Positions 14,958 through 16,311 of a stretch of 16,311 nt of DNA are shown here, piece by piece. The translations under genes and the position numbers were made by a program. The DNA is from Syntrophaceae bacterium UBA7544. GTDB taxonomy: Bacteria; Desulfobacterota; Syntrophia; Syntrophales; Smithellaceae. The DNA lies in contig DLME01000028.1 in NCBI GenBank assembly GCA_002479215.1, positions 1-16,311 on the forward strand, given 5' to 3'. Each line of letters begins with the position of its first letter. Position 1 is the stretch's first letter. Under the pieces are notes generated by a model. It saw only the letters and a program-made list of their open reading frames with translations, did not search any database and was not told where the DNA came from.

Positions 14958-15117
14958 TCATCCGCAAGGAAGTAATGTCTTATTAAATATCAAAAATAAT
15001 GGTGTAGTGGGTGATTGACGATTATCGGCGGTGTGGATAGGCTAGGGGGATATATAGTACCTGGCTGTCTTGGTAAGGAAAAGATTATAGTAACGTTAAC
15101 AACGCAGGAGATGAACC

Positions 15118-15219
15118 ATGGCCATAGTGAAAGAAAAACGCAAGTTCAATTTTGTCTTATTAGTGGTATTGATTGTTGTCATTATTATTTACGCATTGTC
15201 TTACTTCAAAGTGTTCTAA
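15118..15219 (+). CDS. 33-residue single-span membrane protein
   Basis: ATG at 15118 with GCAGGAG seven bases upstream opens a 33-codon frame ending at TAA 15217-15219. The N-terminus is basic (MAIVKEKRKF, five charged residues), residues 12-26 are almost purely Val/Leu/Ile (NFVLLVVLIVVIIIYALSYF is the span and its flanks), and the end is short and basic-hydrophobic (KVF). Charge placement predicts the N-terminus inside. A near-consensus promoter lies upstream. Small proteins like this often associate with a larger membrane complex or act as toxins of type I systems; neither is shown. No homologue is recognised. Reality as a gene is supported by promoter, ribosome site and composition together. 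Confidence 0.6.
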   Translation: MAIVKEKRKFNFVLLVVLIVVIIIYALSYFKVF

Positions 15220-15432
15220 AGAACGCTAAGTCAATAGGACGGAAAAACCAAGGAAACTATTCTTTCGGGTGTGTCTGAAAGGTAGGTTAAATTTTTCGTT
15301 GTCGTGCCGCACTTTCCCTCCTGACCTAGCTGGTCGGGATTATGGCGCCAGATAACGTAGTTGTGTGGGATTTTAAGTGGCTGTTCTCTGCGTCTTAATG
15401 GCCATGCAGATCGGCAAAAAGATGTATTAAAG
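15220..15432. other. Unexplained stretch with potential secondary structure
   Basis: No convincing gene on either strand. It contains a hairpin TCCTGACC-TAGCT-GGTCGGGA (15319-15339; eight pairs, one of them G-U) and the palindrome TGGCGCCA (15343-15350). A minus-strand reading frame covers part of it but has unusual composition and runs into the PHP gene. It could be a structured RNA (3' part of the transcript from 14929), or the eroded end of a mobile element. Nothing decides between them. Confidence 0.35.
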
Positions 15433-16074
15433 CTAAAACTTTTTTTCCGCTTTGATATTCCCCTGACGAATTTCGCTAATAAAATCTTTTTCATCAAAAA
15501 TTTTATTTTCAAAAATGGTTACGCATGAACCTACCTTGAAAATTTTATGAGCGTCACTGCCTCCTGTTCCGGGTATCCCGAGCTTACTCATCGCCTTCAC
15601 GACTTTACTTAAAGCCAGATCGGTATGATCGGGATGACAAAGTTCGATGGCGTCAATCGGCAATTTGTAAATGCGATCACCGGCACCATAATAATGGGAT
15701 TTCCCCCCGCGGGATAATTTGTAGGGATGCGCCGCGATGAGGATGCCTCCTTCTGAATGCACTTTTTCGACAAGGTCCTTAGCCGAATAACGGCCGGTTA
15801 GACTTTGTTTTATGCCGAACACTAAAAAATCCCCTTCTATTTCTTTCTTGCTGCTTTCCGTAGATATCTCCTGCCCATTGATCAAAACTATACCGTGAGA
15901 CTCGGCCAACTTTCCAAGTTTATCGAATTCTTCATCAGGCCAGCGCATGCCGTGTTCGGTAATGGCTATACCGTCAAGACGCGTTTCAACCGCCTGATGA
16001 ATTAGTTCTTCGGGGTTTATGAAAGAACAATCGGAATATCTGCGTGTATGGACATGGATATCAAAAGCAAACAT
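15433..16074 (-). CDS. PHP-domain metal-dependent phosphoesterase
   Basis: A 213-residue cytoplasmic protein of the PHP (polymerase and histidinol phosphatase) family, which hydrolyses phosphate esters at a multi-metal site. The metal ligands are visible in order: HVH (His7, His9), TEHG (Glu40, His41), Glu69 in GQEIS, AAHP (His116) and SDAH (Asp174, His176). Length fits short stand-alone PHP proteins of about 210 residues. The end GNIKAEKKF, with SCVTIFEN before it, matches this subgroup. The substrate is unknown. The ribosome site is weak. A 15-base hairpin lies in its leader. Confidence 0.87.
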   Translation of the reverse strand: MFAFDIHVHTRRYSDCSFINPEELIHQAVETRLDGIAITEHGMRWPDEEFDKLGKLAESHGIVLINGQEISTESSKKEIEGDFLVFGIKQSLTGRYSAKDLVEKVHSEGGILIAAHPYKLSRGGKSHYYGAGDRIYKLPIDAIELCHPDHTDLALSKVVKAMSKLGIPGTGGSDAHKIFKVGSCVTIFENKIFDEKDFISEIRQGNIKAEKKF

Positions 16075-16095
16075 AAATACACTATCTCATCCACT

Positions 16096-16110
16096 CCGGT
16101 GCAACACCGG
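16096..16110 (-). promoter_or_regulatory. Hairpin in the leader of the PHP gene
   Basis: CCGGTG-CAA-CACCGG is a perfect six-base stem with a three-base loop, 21 bases upstream of the PHP start. A TATAAT (minus strand, plus 16129-16134) lies just upstream of it, but no good -35 accompanies that. The hairpin could serve as an operator or RNA stem. The remaining bases to 16311 show no gene. Confidence 0.35.
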
Positions 16111-16311
16111 TTATTAATTGATAATTTAATTATACACCATTTCCTCAAACAAGTTGTGATATTTCCAAAACTAAACAGCCGAAAATTTAAAGCTGATTTT
16201 TTTTGAGTTATATTCATGTATTCTCGCAGATGCCGACGGATTACTTGATATACGCGGATGATTATTGTATGAATTTGTCATCAGCGCAATCAGCATCAGA
16301 TAGGAGAGCTT

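Noticed and set aside
15015..15043. Second possible promoter, TTGACG with TAGGCT at 17 bases
   Set aside because: The -10 matches the consensus in only three positions, and a far better promoter lies at 14929-14957.
15015..15278. Plus-strand 87-residue frame from TTG with IIGGVDRLGG at the start
   Set aside because: The opening recalls DUF2325 proteins, but the rest has no family character and overlaps the better supported 33-residue membrane peptide. There is no ribosome site before the TTG.
15231..15512. Minus-strand 93-residue frame overlapping the PHP gene's end
   Set aside because: Shares bases with the well-supported PHP gene in another frame, and has no ribosome site and an unusual composition. 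Some of it might be a transposon relic, but I could not recognise one.

Overview
The window looks like a chromosomal stretch from an anaerobic, Gram-negative bacterium of the former Deltaproteobacteria, of the Syntrophales or Desulfobacterota kind. This is inferred from the gene repertoire: a Na+-type alternate ATPase end, a QueG-like Fe-S protein, an acyl-CoA ligase, an SCP2-like protein and a Liv-type ABC importer. No rRNA or other taxonomic marker is present. Genes of the plus-strand transport operon are moderately GC-rich. The intergenic and minus-strand accessory regions are clearly AT-rich.

Region 1 (1-2864, plus): the 3' end of an F1Fo ATP synthase operon, with alpha (partial) then gamma. 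No beta subunit follows gamma, which is the order of alternate/N-type ATPases. Gamma runs on past its usual end and overlaps the next gene by 65 bases in another frame. That next gene is a cytidylate-kinase-like protein with a four-cysteine N-terminus.

Region 2 (2954-4956, minus): an accessory cluster with a QueG-like double [4Fe-4S] protein and a probable DUF6125 protein as intact genes. Between and beside them lie three small damaged reading frames: one with ATA where a start is expected, and two carrying one surplus base in a homopolymer.

Region 3 (5044-10013): two plus-strand promoters about 4.3 kb apart share one architecture. Each has two direct repeats of about 17 bp butted against a consensus -35, followed downstream by an identical 27-bp block covering a Shine-Dalgarno and the first codons of an SCP2-like gene. 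Downstream of the first copy the SCP2 reading frame is a 23-codon stub and an acyl-CoA ligase follows. Downstream of the second copy an aldehyde dehydrogenase stub precedes an intact SCP2-like gene. Between them, on the minus strand, lies a 742-residue protein with TPR-like helices and what appears to be a degenerate class III cyclase domain.

Region 4 (10250-14900, plus): a complete five-gene Liv/HAAT-type ABC importer (binding protein, two permeases, two ATPases) with tight spacing. Its proximity to the ligase and SCP2-like protein suggests, but does not prove, uptake and CoA activation of an organic acid.

Region 5 (14901-16311): a near-consensus sigma70 promoter precedes a 154-base leader and a 33-residue single-span membrane protein. 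Then come an unexplained block rich in potential secondary structure and, on the minus strand, a PHP-domain phosphoesterase. No rRNA, tRNA, CRISPR array or intact transposase gene was seen.
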